Below are positions 51,301-63,938 of a stretch of DNA of 64,000 bases, one piece after another; position 1 is the stretch's first letter, and each line of letters opens with the position of its first letter. Position numbers and translations under genes: made by a program. This DNA comes from Euglena gracilis (lineage: Eukaryota > Euglenida > Euglenophyceae > Euglenales): NCBI GenBank assembly GCA_039621445.1, contig CP154954.1:56752433-56816432 (forward strand). The letters are read 5' to 3'. The notes beneath the pieces were generated by a model, which worked only from the letters and a program-made list of their open reading frames with translations, was not told the origin of the DNA and searched no databases.

Positions 51301-52746
51301 ACAGCGCGATTTCAAAGGTACAATCACAATTGCCAACAAGGTTAAGCCACAATGGGACGGAGATCCCACAACTTGGAAACAATTTTGGCGCGACTGGACA
51401 TACTACTGGGACTTAAAGGGTCCAACCCAAGACGGGAACCCTGAGGTAATCAAGATGGAATTCATTGATTGCCTCCCCAGGGAAGAAAAAGAACGCGCTC
51501 GACAACTTGTGATCCGGAATCGGATTACTTTTGATGAACTGGTTGAACAATATGCGTCAACCTGTTCAAGCCTCATTTCGCGAATTACGCTGGAGAAAAA
51601 ATGGCGGCAATTCGCGCCCAGTGACCGAAAATGTAAGTCAATCGACGTTTGGTATTCCAAATGGTTGGGATTGGCTTCTGAAGTTGTTGAACTGGGAGAG
51701 AACCAAATGAAAGAACAACTCGATGCGGTTCTCCTCCATTTCATTCCTACAATTATCAAGGACATCCACCGCGAGGAACTCGCGGACAACAAACTCACAC
51801 TTGAACAACGATGGAACTATGTTTCCAAACAAATGAAACTCTCACAACTTTTGGGACAGATATAATCGGCTTACATCCACCACCCTACCGCTGGTCTCCC
51901 TAGCGGTACAGTAAGTGCCCTACACAAGACTTCTTCTCCAAAATCGCCAAAATCCCCACGGGGATACGGTAAACATACAAACTCCCCAAAGGGAGATACA
52001 AAAACGTGCTATCCACGCTCATCTGACCAATCTTCTGACAAAACTTGCTTTTTGTGTAACAAAGCGGGCATACGTCCCGTGACTGCCCCCACCCTGTTGC
52101 GCGAAAGCGGTATCAGAGTCCAAGGGGTTCACAATCCTCGCGGAGCTCACGCTCCTCTGGGTTTTCACACAAATCCGGACGATCACAATCTTCAGGTTAT
52201 CGCCAAAGGTCCAGATCACCGTTCCGCGACCGCGGACACGATCGCGCACCTCGTGGTCGATCACCCCGACCCCCTTACAAACGTGATACAAATCGCGACT
52301 CTTCGCGATCACGTTCGCGAAGTGGATCATCTTCTTCGCGATCGTCATCCGGGAAACCGGACTACAACAAGAACCGTGGTCGAACGGGATTCCGTTCACC
52401 AAGACCTCCAAGGGGTGAAAGCCCATCACAAAACCGACAAAAATCACAAATCCGACAAAAGTGTTCCCTTTGTGGATCACATAACCACCATTCGTCCAAA
52501 TGTTACCGTTCTCGCTCTCCCCGCCCGAACCAACGTCACTACAATGATACAAAACACAACAACAAACACAAGGTCGGGTTCAAAATCTCCTCTTTGGAGG
52601 AGGGAACCCCGGCTTCGGGCAGGGAGGGGGATGAGAACTCCGAATCCTCGTTGGAGGATGACCGCAATGCGGTCCGCGCATTGCGCGCTATCTACTCACA
52701 CAACAAAACGATAAACAGCCGAAGTGCTGAATCGGACTTGGAGTAG
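48371..52746 (+). pseudogene. IV gag
   Basis: N-terminal Pro-rich part (GLETPCFFQPPPALPP as in II), TAA at about 48850 (Gln in II), coiled-coil region 48900-50600 with heptad-like LQTANAELQ repeats and a frameshift near 49440, TGA at 51026-51028, capsid-like core (51302-51865: PQWDGDPTTWKQFWRDWTYYW, EFIDCLPREEKERARQL), TAA at 51863-51865, first zinc knuckle CFLCNKAG then a frameshift, SR-rich stretch, second knuckle CSLCGSHNHHSSKC, end AESDLE. Same architecture as II gag; at least five lesions. Confidence 0.85.
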
Positions 52747-52761
52747 GGGAGCCCGAGGTCT

Positions 52762-53736
52762 GTGGGCACGGACCTCTGGGCTGATGAACAGACGGAAGTA
52801 GGACCTGATCAACCTTACTTTCCCTGCCCATCTGCCTTTTTGGTCGGTACCCGGAAAATTTTCGGGTCCCCCACCCCCCACTCCAAATTTCTGCCTGGAA
52901 TGCTGAGCAAAGTAGGAACGGGATCCTGGAATAGTTGGAGAGACAACAATTTTACACCGGATCCTGCACTTTGCGTACCCCCCTTGGAACTTTTGGTCCA
53001 AGCGGAAATCCGAACACAAAATTTTTCTACCAAATGCAAAATTTTAGTCGACACAGGGTGTCGAATCCGCCTTCTCTTTCAAACGGGATTAATTCCCAAA
53101 TCCCTCTTGGTGAAAGCCAAGTACCCCATCAAAATTATGACTGCTGACAACAGCCCCATGTGTGGTGGTGACTTGGGATGCTTTTTGGACATACTCCTCC
53201 CCATCATCCCCAAGCACCACTCACAGCCCCCACACATACAAAATTTTCGGGGTACCTGGAGTTACGAATCGGGTATTCGCGGCTCTGACGTAATTTTGGG
53301 TTTTCCGTTCTTGCGTCAGCACCGCCTTATTGTGGATTGCCCCTCCCTCGGTTTGCGCACTACTTCACGTACACAACCCACACCACCGAATTTCTCCCCC
53401 AAGACATCTGCCCAGATGTCCCCCCGCCTTGCCACAACGTTTTCTACAACTGAAAACACCGTTTCCTACCCTAGGGGTAAAGAGAAAGCTGCCCCCCTGC
53501 CCACAACACTTTTACCGCACGTTTTCCATGCGGTAGGGAAAGCGAGTAGCTTAACCCCCCACGTTTCACTGGGTTCCAAGGCGAAAGCCCAAAGGCCTGA
53601 AGAAATTTCGGTGTCGAGTAGCCGCCCAGCTGCACAACTTTTACGTTTTCCACCAGGTGTGTCGATTTCGGACACCCCTGTACACCCCCCAGCAGCTACA
53701 ACTTCCAACACCCCCATGCACACACACTACACATGA
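52762..53736 (+). pseudogene. IV protease and linker
   Basis: 324 residues, open. ILVDTGCRIRLLFQTG active site (about 95-110), TADNSPMCGGDLGCFLDI, GFPFLRQHRLIVDCPSLGLRT, then a Ser/Thr/Pro-rich linker. A two-base AC insertion in the CACACACA run near 53723 ends the frame where X continues into HMSDMHYQTDTS. It begins right after the gag stop, so gag and pol are separate or linked by stop suppression. Confidence 0.82.
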
Positions 53737-54815
53737 GTGACATGCACTACCAGACCGACACTTCCTACCAATGCGCACATTGCCGGAGAATTTCCACACA
53801 ACCTGATTTCGACTGTGGATGTATTGTTGAACCTTCCAAACTAATCGCTTTACACAACAACCAGAGTACACTTGGTACCGGGACCGGTACCGAGTTTACC
53901 CTGACCGCTGAACGAGAACACAACACACCGGGTTGTTACCCGTTGTGTGTTGAAGTACATCGACAATTGGACAAACACGGAATCGCGTCCCTGTTCGGAA
54001 TAGCGAGAATCGCGCAGGACCTCCAATGGCAGAAAGCCAATCTCTCTGACCCCGAATGGCAGAATGCCAATCCCTCCAATGTCCCTGCATACAAGTGGCA
54101 GAATGCCACCAACACTTACAATACACCTGATACATTTGGTACAATGATTGATGCAGTGTCTTCGGACACACCGCAGTACCGATGTGGCTCGGTAAACGGT
54201 GTTTCAGCCCTCCATAGGACTGAAACCGCAACAGTTTTCGCGAACCGCATCTGGAATGCCTTCAATTTTTGACAATACCGCATTCTGGAAACTTGGTTTT
54301 CCAAAATCGCACAAATCGCGAAGTCGATGGACCTACAATTGGAGATTGACGCATTTTTGTCCAAAGCACATTCTCGTTTATCCAATTACTGGTCAAGCCA
54401 TACAAATGCGTTTGATAAGTTTTGGGGTGATGTGGTCCAGTGGCTACATCCACCTCTGAAACTTATCCCTCTTGTCGTTGACAAGATCCTTCGGGATCAA
54501 GCACGCGGTGTGCTACTGATTCCTATAAATCCTGAAGCGGAATGGTTCCAAAAACTGACGTATGTCACTTTTCAGTGGTGGGATTGACCGAATGACACCC
54601 CTTTGTTCGAAGATTTTTGCGGTGTCATGTTACCACCATTGAAAGGAATCATTTTTCGCGATTGTTTCTTTGATGCATTCGGAACTGTTGACCACACTGA
54701 CAAATTCCTACGGGATAAAGGTCAGAATGACCAAATATACCAACTATCCGCAGTGATAGAAAGCGGTGGTCAACATCCCAAATCACAAGAACTATGTACA
54801 AAGCCCATGACATAG
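53733..54815 (+). pseudogene. IV Cys-rich linker and Dam-like domain
   Basis: CAHCRRISTQPDFDCGC is present, then YRCGSVNGVSAL, a stop at 54270-54272 (frameshift), LEIDAFLSKAHSRLSNYWSS, WLHPPLKLIPLVVDKILRD, GVLLIPINPEAEWF, a frameshift near 54585, and EDFCGVMLPP. About 45 bases are missing near 54800 relative to X. The same domain as in X and II with independent lesions. Confidence 0.7.
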
Positions 54816-56290
54816 ATCCTGCAATTCGCGGACCTTTTGGTGTCTGTAAAATCGAACTCAAAGAAGGTGCACAGCCCATGCACCGAAAATTCTTTCGCTG
54901 TTCAGGCGAAAGAGAACAAGCTCTCAATACAATGATCGAAAAACTGATTGAACGAAAATGGATCATACCATCCAAAAGCGAATGGACCTCACAAGCTTTT
55001 GTTGTACCCAAGCCTCCCGATGCTTCTGGAGAGAAGAAGTGGAGACTTGTGCTGGTTTACCGATACTTGAACTCACAGACAAAAGACGATCCATTTCCGT
55101 TACCACTTATCGAAGACCTGATTCCAAAACAAGCGGAAAACCGCCTCTGGTCGATTTTCGACTTAGAGGATGCTTTTCACCAGATGCACCTACACCCTGA
55201 CTCACAACCGTACACCGCATTTGTAACCTCCCGCGGAGTTTACCAATGGACGGTGTTACCAATGGGTGTTAAGAATGGCCCAGCCATGTTCCAAAGAATG
55301 ATACAATGGATTTTACGAGACTTACCGTTTGCAATGGTATACATTGATGACGTGCTGATTGGCACACCTCCTCCACTTACAAATTCGGGTAGTGATATCC
55401 TTGATATTCACGACCGCGATATACGTTCCGTACTGACAACGTTCCAAAAACATTTGCTTTTCGTCAAGGGTGCGAAAATGCATTTGTTTCGCGAAACGAT
55501 AAAATTTTGTGGACACATTCTTAGCAACGGACAAAGGAGAGCATCTCCAAGCAAACTTGAAGCTATAAAGAAGTGGACACCTGAAAACATCAAGACTATC
55601 ACCCATTTAAAAGGATTTTTGGGTTTAGCGCAGTATTACGCGATTTACATGAAGGATTTCGCGAAAATCGCGGTACCACTGACGCGACAACTCAAAAATC
55701 GCGCTCCTGACAATACAAAGATACAATGGGATGATACAATGCGAGAATCGCTAACGACAATTAAACAACTGATGTTGGACAACGTTGTACTTGACATTGC
55801 CGACCCATACGAACCATATGTACTGGAGGTCGACAGCAGCGACTATGCTGTCGGCGGAGTGTTGAGTCAACATAACTCGTCCAATGAACTGCGTCCTGTA
55901 GCATTCTTCAGCAGAAAGCTACAAGGTGAAGACGGAAAAGGACAAGTCAAATGGAGCATACGAGAAAAGGAGACGTATGCCATTGTCCTTATCCTACAAA
56001 AAATTCCGAAGTTGGGTCGCCAGTTCACTCGTACAAATACTAGTGTTGACAGACCATGAGTCTCTCCAACACTGGTACACCGAAGACTTAAACAAAGCCA
56101 TGTCCTCAGTTTTGCCGAAGATGCCGCTGGCACGAATTTTTGAGTCAATTCAACCTGGTGGTAGTTTACACACCAGGTCATACTCAAAAAGTCGCAGACC
56201 CACTTTCACGTGCACCCTGGCATTACCCTGGTAACCCTGACGAGGGTGATGCCACGTTCCACGGAAGTCGCGAAGCCGACGAATTCGCAA
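54794..56290 (+). pseudogene. IV reverse transcriptase and RNase H
   Basis: An uninterrupted 421-residue stretch carries the full RT ([46 protein letters not shown], catalytic MVYIDDVLIG) and most of RNase H ([18 protein letters not shown]). The LDYRYLN motif reads LVYRYLN, an Asp-to-Val change likely to harm function. An extra A in an A-run near 56003 and other small indels break RNase H after ILQK. It continues in other frames to ADPLSR. Confidence 0.88.
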
Positions 56291-56930
56291 GGCGCGCAGA
56301 CGCCGCTGACAATTTACTTGATAATTTTCCTGTCTCGCGGATTTGGCGGCGGATGCCGATAGCCCCCGTACGGGGAAAACGACAACGCGGCAGAACGCCG
56401 GGCCCCCGCCGGGTCACGCGATCAGAATCCCCATCCCCTCTCTTTTTTCGAGAATGGGATTATTCCAAAGATGATTTTTACAATGATGTCGTACAAAAAT
56501 TGCGTAATGGTGAATTGGTTGAGAATAATACCTTATCGCCTTTACGTTTGAATTTTCGGAATGATACTGGTTACAAATACTGCATACCCTGTGACTTGGT
56601 TGATGACGTACTTTTAGGTTATCACAACCAGGGTCACCCTGGGGCCCCCAAACTTCTTTCTTTGGTGTGTCGCAGGTACTGTACAACCCTGACCGAAAAA
56701 GATCTGTATAAGCGCTGTTTACAAATTTTGCAACGCTGCCAAATTTGTCAAGCTGTGAAACCGCGCAGAGGTACCCCCCCTGGTACGATGGACTTCTTCC
56801 CCGTACCAAATGACATTTTTACATCCCTCTGCATGGATTTTCTGGAACTGGAACCTTGCAAAGGAACAGATGACAAAATTTACGATTACGTTCTTGTTGT
56901 CATCTGTCGGCTGAGTGGGTACAATAATTG
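56291..56930 (+). pseudogene. IV integrase zinc finger and start of core
   Basis: [11 protein letters not shown] and [16 protein letters not shown] zinc-binding residues, then [16 protein letters not shown] with the first catalytic Asp. It preserves the uninterrupted target sequence that II entered in X. The sequence stops matching at 56931, where an inverted segment begins, so the rest of the catalytic core is missing. Confidence 0.85.
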
Positions 56931-57415
56931 TAAAATGAATATTATAGCTCCAAGTGTAAAACTGGATTGTATAGGACCATAGTCCTTTGGCGAAAAGTCC
57001 TTCGCTAGGGACAAAATGATTTGGCATCCGCCCATTATACATTTTGTCAAAAGTCCAAGCTATGGACAAAATCTTGGACATCTTTGTATATCCTCCCTTA
57101 GAAGGTATTTACAGAAATGTCAATGTTGTTTCGTTTGTTCCATAGCTCCAGTCTTGTTGGATGTAACCAACTAAACTAGTTGCAGGTTCCCACGTGTCCT
57201 CTTTGGGACCATATCCTTTCCACCGTACTTTCCAGTAATGTACACCCCTGTCTACTTTGTGGTCGAGGATTTTGTCAACGACAAAATCATCTGTTTCAGG
57301 CAGTTTTGACCGTGGTTTGAAGTAGAGACAGGGTATGGCTTTACCGTTTGGTGGAGTCAGGTATGGTTTGAAGTCATCCATGTGTACAATCTCGACCCCG
57401 TTGGGTAAAGCGTAC
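56931..57415 (-). pseudogene. Inverted segment: chromodomain and pol-ORF3 spacer of IV
   Basis: Reverse complement of the X interval about 38134-38615. On the minus strand it encodes [33 protein letters not shown] and WKGYGPKEDTWEPATS. The plus-strand element resumes at 57416. About 660 bases of integrase core are deleted at the left breakpoint. Confidence 0.85.
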
Positions 57416-57521
57416 ATATGTGGACGATATATACATACATACAATGTTACCGTACAATACCTTTTTTCTCTGTTTCCCCACAGCTCAGTACTTGCTACTA
57501 TCTGCTTTTTTTTTCTTCAAG

Positions 57522-60500
57522 ATGGATGCTGGAGGAAGGAGACCTGGTCCTCCATCCTTCCAACTGTATGTTCCCCATGGACAACCTCCTACGGGAGGAC
57601 CCCCTCATCCACAACCTCCTTCGGGAGGACGAGGACTTGCACTCCCTCGTGGAGAGCAAGTCCCCAGTCGGCGTGTACAAGCTGCTTCGGCAGCAAGGCC
57701 CGTAGTGGCAGCCCCTCCGTTACAAGCTGCTTCGGCAGCAAGGCCCGTAGTGGCCAATCCCCCTGTGTCTCAACATGCGGTTCCGCTTGTTCCTCCAGAA
57801 CAAACGACAATGGGTGGCTTACAATCTCAACCTATGATTCCACAACAAACGGAATCTGCCTATGAACAGTTTGCGGTGCCGCAACCGCGGCCCCCAAGGA
57901 GATACGATCTGGCTAGTAGCAGTGGCCAACGTGCTGCTTTTGCGGCAGTAGAACAAAAATATATCCAAACTGAACAACGACAATGGGCTGAACAACTACG
58001 TAGTCACTACTACCCCGCACAACCTCCACAAGGGCAGTATGCCGCACAACCTCCACAAGGGCAGTATGCCGCACAACCAGAACCTCCACAAAGGCAGTAT
58101 GCCGCTCCCGTTATGCTTCGGTTCCCCAAATACATGGGTGAACTGACAACGGCTTCAACAGATACAATTCGTAACGCTCTGCGCATGTGCGCAGAGGACA
58201 GACCGGATCCCTTCATCCGAGTGATGTGGGATTCGTACTGCCGACAATTGCTTGCAATCGCCAACAAGCCTATCGCCACCTGGGACATGTGGTCCCAGAG
58301 TACGTTAGCGGGTAGAATCTTCTTCCAACCCGGAGAATCCGGATTTCCAGACAACGTAACCCTCAGGGACCTGGGAGTCCTGGTCCCGCCTGTGCTCCGC
58401 GGAGTGCACCCAGTGGGTGCTTACGCGGAACACATGCGCCGTTATACTCCTGAACTCACAGAAAGTGAGATGGGTGATGTACAAATGCAAGAACCAATCT
58501 ACTTACCACAACAACGTTTTTCTTCTCCCCCACGCATGCCACCTGCCCGGAACTGGGAGGCTGGCATGCCATCACAATACGCTCTGCAGGCCGAAGAGCC
58601 ATACGATGAAAACTATACCGACGGGATGGCCAACGAGCCTTATGACGAGTATACAACAGCAAAACCAGAGCCGGAGTATACCATGGAAATAGACGAACCA
58701 CCTCAACCGGCCCCTCAACCACCACCACCCGTACAAACTCAACCAACGGTACAATCTCAACCGCAACCACCGACAACCTCCGCCGTACCGCTGCCGGAAC
58801 CGACAGCGACACGGGTTGTCGGAGAAAACCCCCTGCGACCCGTAGTGGACAATATTCACTATGAACGAGCACCACAATCTGGTGGATTTCGCTTACACAA
58901 CCAAAGGAGAACAATATCTTCCCCTTGACAAAATTTACGAACTTGGATCCCATTTGGGAGCCATCAACGTTGAAGGCGTGATAATGGATGGCATTGGTCC
59001 AATTTCCAAAATTTTTGGTATACCCACCTGGGCACTACCCGAAGTTTTGCGTGTGAATGCACCACCTCATCCACCTGGTCCAATGTAACAACTCGCTTCG
59101 GCGTCGAATCTCGTGCCGCCAGTGGCTCAACCTACTCCGGCACCACAAACAAAACCGGTACAAGCAGTTTCGACTGCACAATCAACATCTACACCGCCTG
59201 CCGCATCAGCAGCAGGTCCAAACCAACCTGTACCTATACAAAGAACAGGACCCCCTGCTCAAGCCGCGCAGTCGGCACGTGCAAAAGCACCCGCACAATC
59301 TACAATTCCTGTTCGAGCAACTCCTGTCACAACACCCTCACAACCGGCTTCGGCTGGACAGACACAAGCACCGGTTGAACCGGGACAACCTTTCTCGGGT
59401 CAACCCAGGTTTGAGTCGCCAGCACAACGCCCCACTTACAAGGAAGCTCTACAACATTTGACGGCCCCAGCAAGACAATACAACGTTGACGCGCGCAAAC
59501 GTCCGCGTGGACCGGAGTTTGCAACACCACCACAAACACGTCCAACGCCAGACACACAACGTCGTCGTTTGGACGACGATCCACAAAGCGCGCAGGCGCA
59601 ACGTGATCGTCAGGACAATGATGACCTGCCGATCCCGTCCAACGTTCAACGTTCCTTACAAGAAATCTATCACCAAATGCGACCAGAAAAACCCTCTGAT
59701 GACATCGCTGGACACTACACCGCAGGTGTAACTGTTGGAACGTGGAGAAAAACACGAGCATACCGAAAAGACGGTGCATACCGTTGGAACGAACAAGAGC
59801 GCGAAGTCGCAAAAGGACAGAAAGGCCAGAAAGGCAAAGGAAAGAGCGAAGGCTCACAACCGGGTTACGACCTGGACGTACAATTTATGATTGACCATCT
59901 GTTCTGGATCTCAGACCGATGTGATACAATTATGCACAAGTACTACGAGGAACAACACCCTTGGGTTGTTGCTCCTGAAGTACATCACAACATGGTCAAA
60001 CTCTACAAGGAAAAAGCCCGTGGCTTTTTCTTCGACGGTACAATTTCCTGTTACGAAAGCCAGGATGGCATCGACAATTTGCCGGGTTTCTGGCAACTAC
60101 TTTTTTGGCTCGGATTTCATTGCATGAACTTCGGTTCATTTGCAATGCCCGCCAGTCAAGCACACTACTTGCCACATCCAAAGTTACAACACGGATGGGA
60201 ATCGTCCCTTGACGCACTGAAGACAATGTTCGACAATATCCGAGAAACGGACCACAAGGTATACAATGGGAAGTATTCCCACTTCCAAAGGATATACAAT
60301 TGGTGACACACGAAATGTTCTGTTACAACTACCAAATTTTTCTCAACGAACACTACGGCCCCCACTTCCAAGTGGTCGGAATCGACCTGACATACCCAAA
60401 AAAATTCGTGCTTTGGTGCACCCGCTGCCACCACAAGTTCCCCGTGGACTTCCGGGGCTTTGGTGTGCGCGGTCGGACAACCGACCGCCCAAACGCACAA

Positions 60501-61986
60501 AGGGCGCAGCCCCACCAACGCGAATGGGCGGAAGCCCAACAACAACGAAGACTACTTGGACACATCTGCCACAATCCCCTCGAAGTCAGGGAAGTCGGAT
60601 ACGCCAGACGAAACCACCGACAAATGCTTCTGCACATGCATACGTTCCAATGGAGAGCATGGGTGTCCTATGCTCTGGAAATCTACAATTTATTCAACCC
60701 GAAACAACAACTCCCACAAGAATACCTCCCTCTTCGACCTCAATGGGACGAAGACGGAAAACGGAAGTACATCAAACGCCTGTTTGGCGAAACCCTCCGA
60801 AGGGAGGACTTTGCCCCATTTTTCAAAGGCAAACGTACAAATAGGGATGGGTTGGCCATCCCAGTACTGGACTGGCTTCCTCGCGGATCGAGAGGAAACA
60901 AATTTGTCGGACGGCAAAACTTCCGTCTGCGACCACTATAAAACTCCCTGAACCTCAGCCGGCGGAGTCCGAAGCAGCGCAGTCTGCATTTGAACAACCT
61001 CCAACGGCTGCATCATCTACAACGTCAACAGCCACAGCAGCAGCGAAGCCTGCAACCAAACTTTCGGAAGAACGTTTGCCACGACATCCACCTACACCTA
61101 CAATGTCTGTGGAACACACTCCCGTACACTCTTCAGACTCTTCGTCCGTTTCCTCTTCTGGGTCATCCAGCGATGAGGAAATGGAAGAACGGACAGACAA
61201 TGAACACAGTACACGTTCCGTCTCCTCCGCATCCGTGGAGTCTGAAGCCGAAGACGCCGGCGTACAACATGCTCTACGGGCCGAAGTGCCAACTGCAACG
61301 CCTGCTCAAACACGACCACAAACACCATTGCCAGACGCGGAACCTGACGCGCCTGCAGAATTTACAATGGCCGAAGTGCCTGCAGATTCCACAACGGCTG
61401 CAGCGCTTTCGGCAGAATTGGTTCCACCTACTCCCGCACATGCGGAAGCTGCACACGAAGTAACTGATGCTGAGATAATCGCATTTCGCGAACTGATCAC
61501 AAGACAACAACGAGAAGGTATCGACAGATACCAAGACCCAGACGATTTTATACTCATACCACCACAAGTTGGACGCGCTGCAGAACGCGTCCTCGGAAGC
61601 GTCCGAAGTGGCGTAGCCTCGATGGTTGCAATGGTGCGATCGAGGTCTTCTTCTTCAACGCGACGTCCCCGTGACACGGGACTTAGCGAACAACCCACAC
61701 AAGAAGCTACGGCTTCCACCACAGCACTGGCAGCAGTCGCGGCCAGCTCTACTCCTGATGTCCAAACACCCGAAGTGGTACACACACCTGAAAAGCTGGT
61801 ACCGACGGTTCCTGACATACCACCTACCACCACACCAACGGTCAAACCTGCTCCAAAGTCGCCTGCAGAAAGCCCCCTTCCGCCACAGCGGAAAGAGAAA
61901 GGCAGTAAGACTAAGGCTAAACCACAGCCTGCAGAACCGTGCAAACCTGCTGAACGACACAACGAACCAACACCACCTCCACCTGG
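57522..61986 (+). pseudogene. IV ORF3 with core retained, interrupted by G
   Basis: ATG 57522 after a T-rich tract; MDAGGRRPGPPSFQ start. MWDSYCRQLLAIANKP block; frameshift near 58860; TAA at about 59086; Pro/Ala/Gln-rich stretch; Lys/Gly patch KGQKGQKGKGKSEG; core from about 59870 with PGFWQLLFWLGFHCMNFG, frameshift near 60295, first Cys cluster WCTRCHHKFPVDFRGFGVRG (about 60417), QWRAWVSYALEIYNLF; frameshift near 60935; acidic/Ser-rich spacer; IDRYQDPDDFILIPPQVGRA; KPAPKSP-type spacer; G insertion after NEPTPPPPG. Same domain order as II. Confidence 0.83.
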
Positions 61987-62357
61987 TGAAACAGGGGCGG
62001 CGCCGGGGTGGGGGCTCTCTTCGAAATCCACACCTTTTCTGCCGCCCGACCCCGGGCTCCCTGTTTGGCTGGCTTCGGCTTCGCCTTTGGTTTTGCCTTT
62101 GCCTTGGGCTTTGCCTTCCGCCCCATTGGCAGGCCAATTCCACTTCAAATTTTCCAACTTCAACCACAGCACAAAACTCAAATCTCCAAATGCCCAGTCA
62201 GTCCCATGGTACAGATATATGCCAGGGGGCCACGACCCAATGGCCCAGCAATCAACTCATGAGGTTTGATTGAACAGAAAAAAAAAGAATTTACAGTGTG
62301 CAGCGCGCGCACTCAGTCCTAATTTATCTGAAAGGTAGGGACATGTCCAATGCCACA
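61987..62357 (-). repeat. G copy 2 LTR
   Basis: Near-identical to both copy 1 LTRs; begins TGAAACAGGGGCGG and ends CCAATGCCACA on the plus strand. Confidence 0.85.
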
Positions 62358-63059
62358 CTCCCCTTCCCAAAAGGAGACCCCGTCTCCACACTCGACTCCC
62401 TTGGTCGTTGGACATGTCCTCCTCCACCCCCCCACCCCGTGGTCGAAACTCAACGGGGGGGGCCTCCGGGGCCGAAGCGCACCGTAAACATAAATCTGCC
62501 CCCCCCCGCGGTCGAAACCGGCGGGCGGCCCCGCGGTCGAAACTCAGCGGGTGGGGGCTCGGGCCCAAAACCCTCCATGAATGGAATTCGAATGGAAAGG
62601 CTCCAAACCGAACATCATCAAAAAGAAGGCAGCCCCGCCCCGCGGTCGAAACTCGGCGGGTGAGGGGTCCGGGTTGGAATTCTCTGAAAAAAAAGAAAAT
62701 TCAAAACTGGAAATACCCTCCCCCCCCGCCCCGCGGTCGAAACTCAGCGGGTGAGGGGCCTGGGGCCATGAACCCACAAAACTCTCGCACTCTCTCCGAA
62801 ACTCAAAGCCTCCTCCCCCAGGGTCGAGACTCACTGGGTTCCAGGCTGAAAAACAAAGGCGATAAGGCAACGATATGGAAATGTCCAATGTCGAAACGTG
62901 AACCGTCAAAACAAACCCACCACTTCCAGGGCAGGCCTCCAACATTCCCACCAGGGCATTACAGCCGAGGGGAAGGACGGGACACCTTCGACCATCAAAC
63001 CAACAATGTCACCGGGCCAGGCGTCCCTTGCGGTCGTAACTCACCAGGGGCCAGAAAAC

Positions 63060-63430
63060 GGTAATGTACCCCCCAACCTGGGGTCGAAACACACCAGATG
63101 GGTCATCTCATCTCCTTCTCAAAACGGTAATTCGCCCCCTCCCCCCACCTGGGGTCGAAACACACCAGATGGGTCATATCATCTCATTCCGAAAACTGTA
63201 ATGTGCCCCCCCCCACCTGGGATTGAAACACACCAAATGGGTCATCTCAGCTCATGCCGGAAACAGTAATGTGCCCCCCCACCTGGGTCGAATCACACCA
63301 GATGGGTCATTTATCACATTCAACATACGAAACATGTACCCCCCCACCTGGGGTCGAAACACACCAGATGGGTCATTTGTCACTCGTAATTCCCCAAAAC
63401 CCGCATCACCCCCAACCTGGGGTCGTAACC
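63060..63430. repeat. Tandem array in G copy 2
   Basis: Counterpart of 43940-44310 with the same CACCTGGGGTCGAAACACAC core; units differ in C-run length and point changes. Confidence 0.8.
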
Positions 63431-63536
63431 CACCAGGAGGGGAACCCAAAATGCAGGCCAACTCTAAACAGGAGGGCTGGCGGGGCGGACTCTTCGCCCG
63501 TTACCCGGGCCGCCTCTTCGGTTCGGCCACTCCTCC

Positions 63537-63938
63537 TCACTCCCACCGTCCCTGGTGGTGGAGCAGGCGGTCCTTCCGCCTCTTTCGCTTCTCCGTCTCC
63601 GTCTGCGGCCTCATCTCCGACAGCGCATCCCAGAGTCGAATTCGGGCTTCTCGCTCGTACCGCACGGCCAGTCGTCGAGACTCCGCTATGGACTCGTCCA
63701 CTGCTGCCGGCGGAGCCTCCGCCCTCGGCGACGATGCACTGCATCCAGCTGGTCCTTCGGAGATGTCTTGGCCACCCAGATTGGGCTGGCCGCCACTCAC
63801 CCCACAGTGGCATCCCAGATCAGCCCAGCAAAATCTATCACACTTCCGTCCTTCTCCAGGCGGGATCCCAATCACCGCCAGGACGGAGAACTCAGGGACC
63901 CCCGCGGCCGAAGCACAGCTGGGTGTTTGGATCTCCAT
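63537..63938 (-). CDS. G copy 2 internal ORF, partial
   Basis: C-terminal 133 residues corresponding to the ORF at 44409-45329, including ESRRLAVRYEREARIRLWDA and ETEKRKRRKDRLLHH. The frame continues left-to-right conservation with copy 1 but its N-terminal part is disrupted near 63938. Unknown function; possibly not a gene. Confidence 0.3.
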   Translation of the reverse strand: MEIQTPSCASAAGVPEFSVLAVIGIPPGEGRKCDRFCWADLGCHCGVSGGQPNLGGQDISEGPAGCSASSPRAEAPPAAVDESIAESRRLAVRYEREARIRLWDALSEMRPQTETEKRKRRKDRLLHHQGRWE

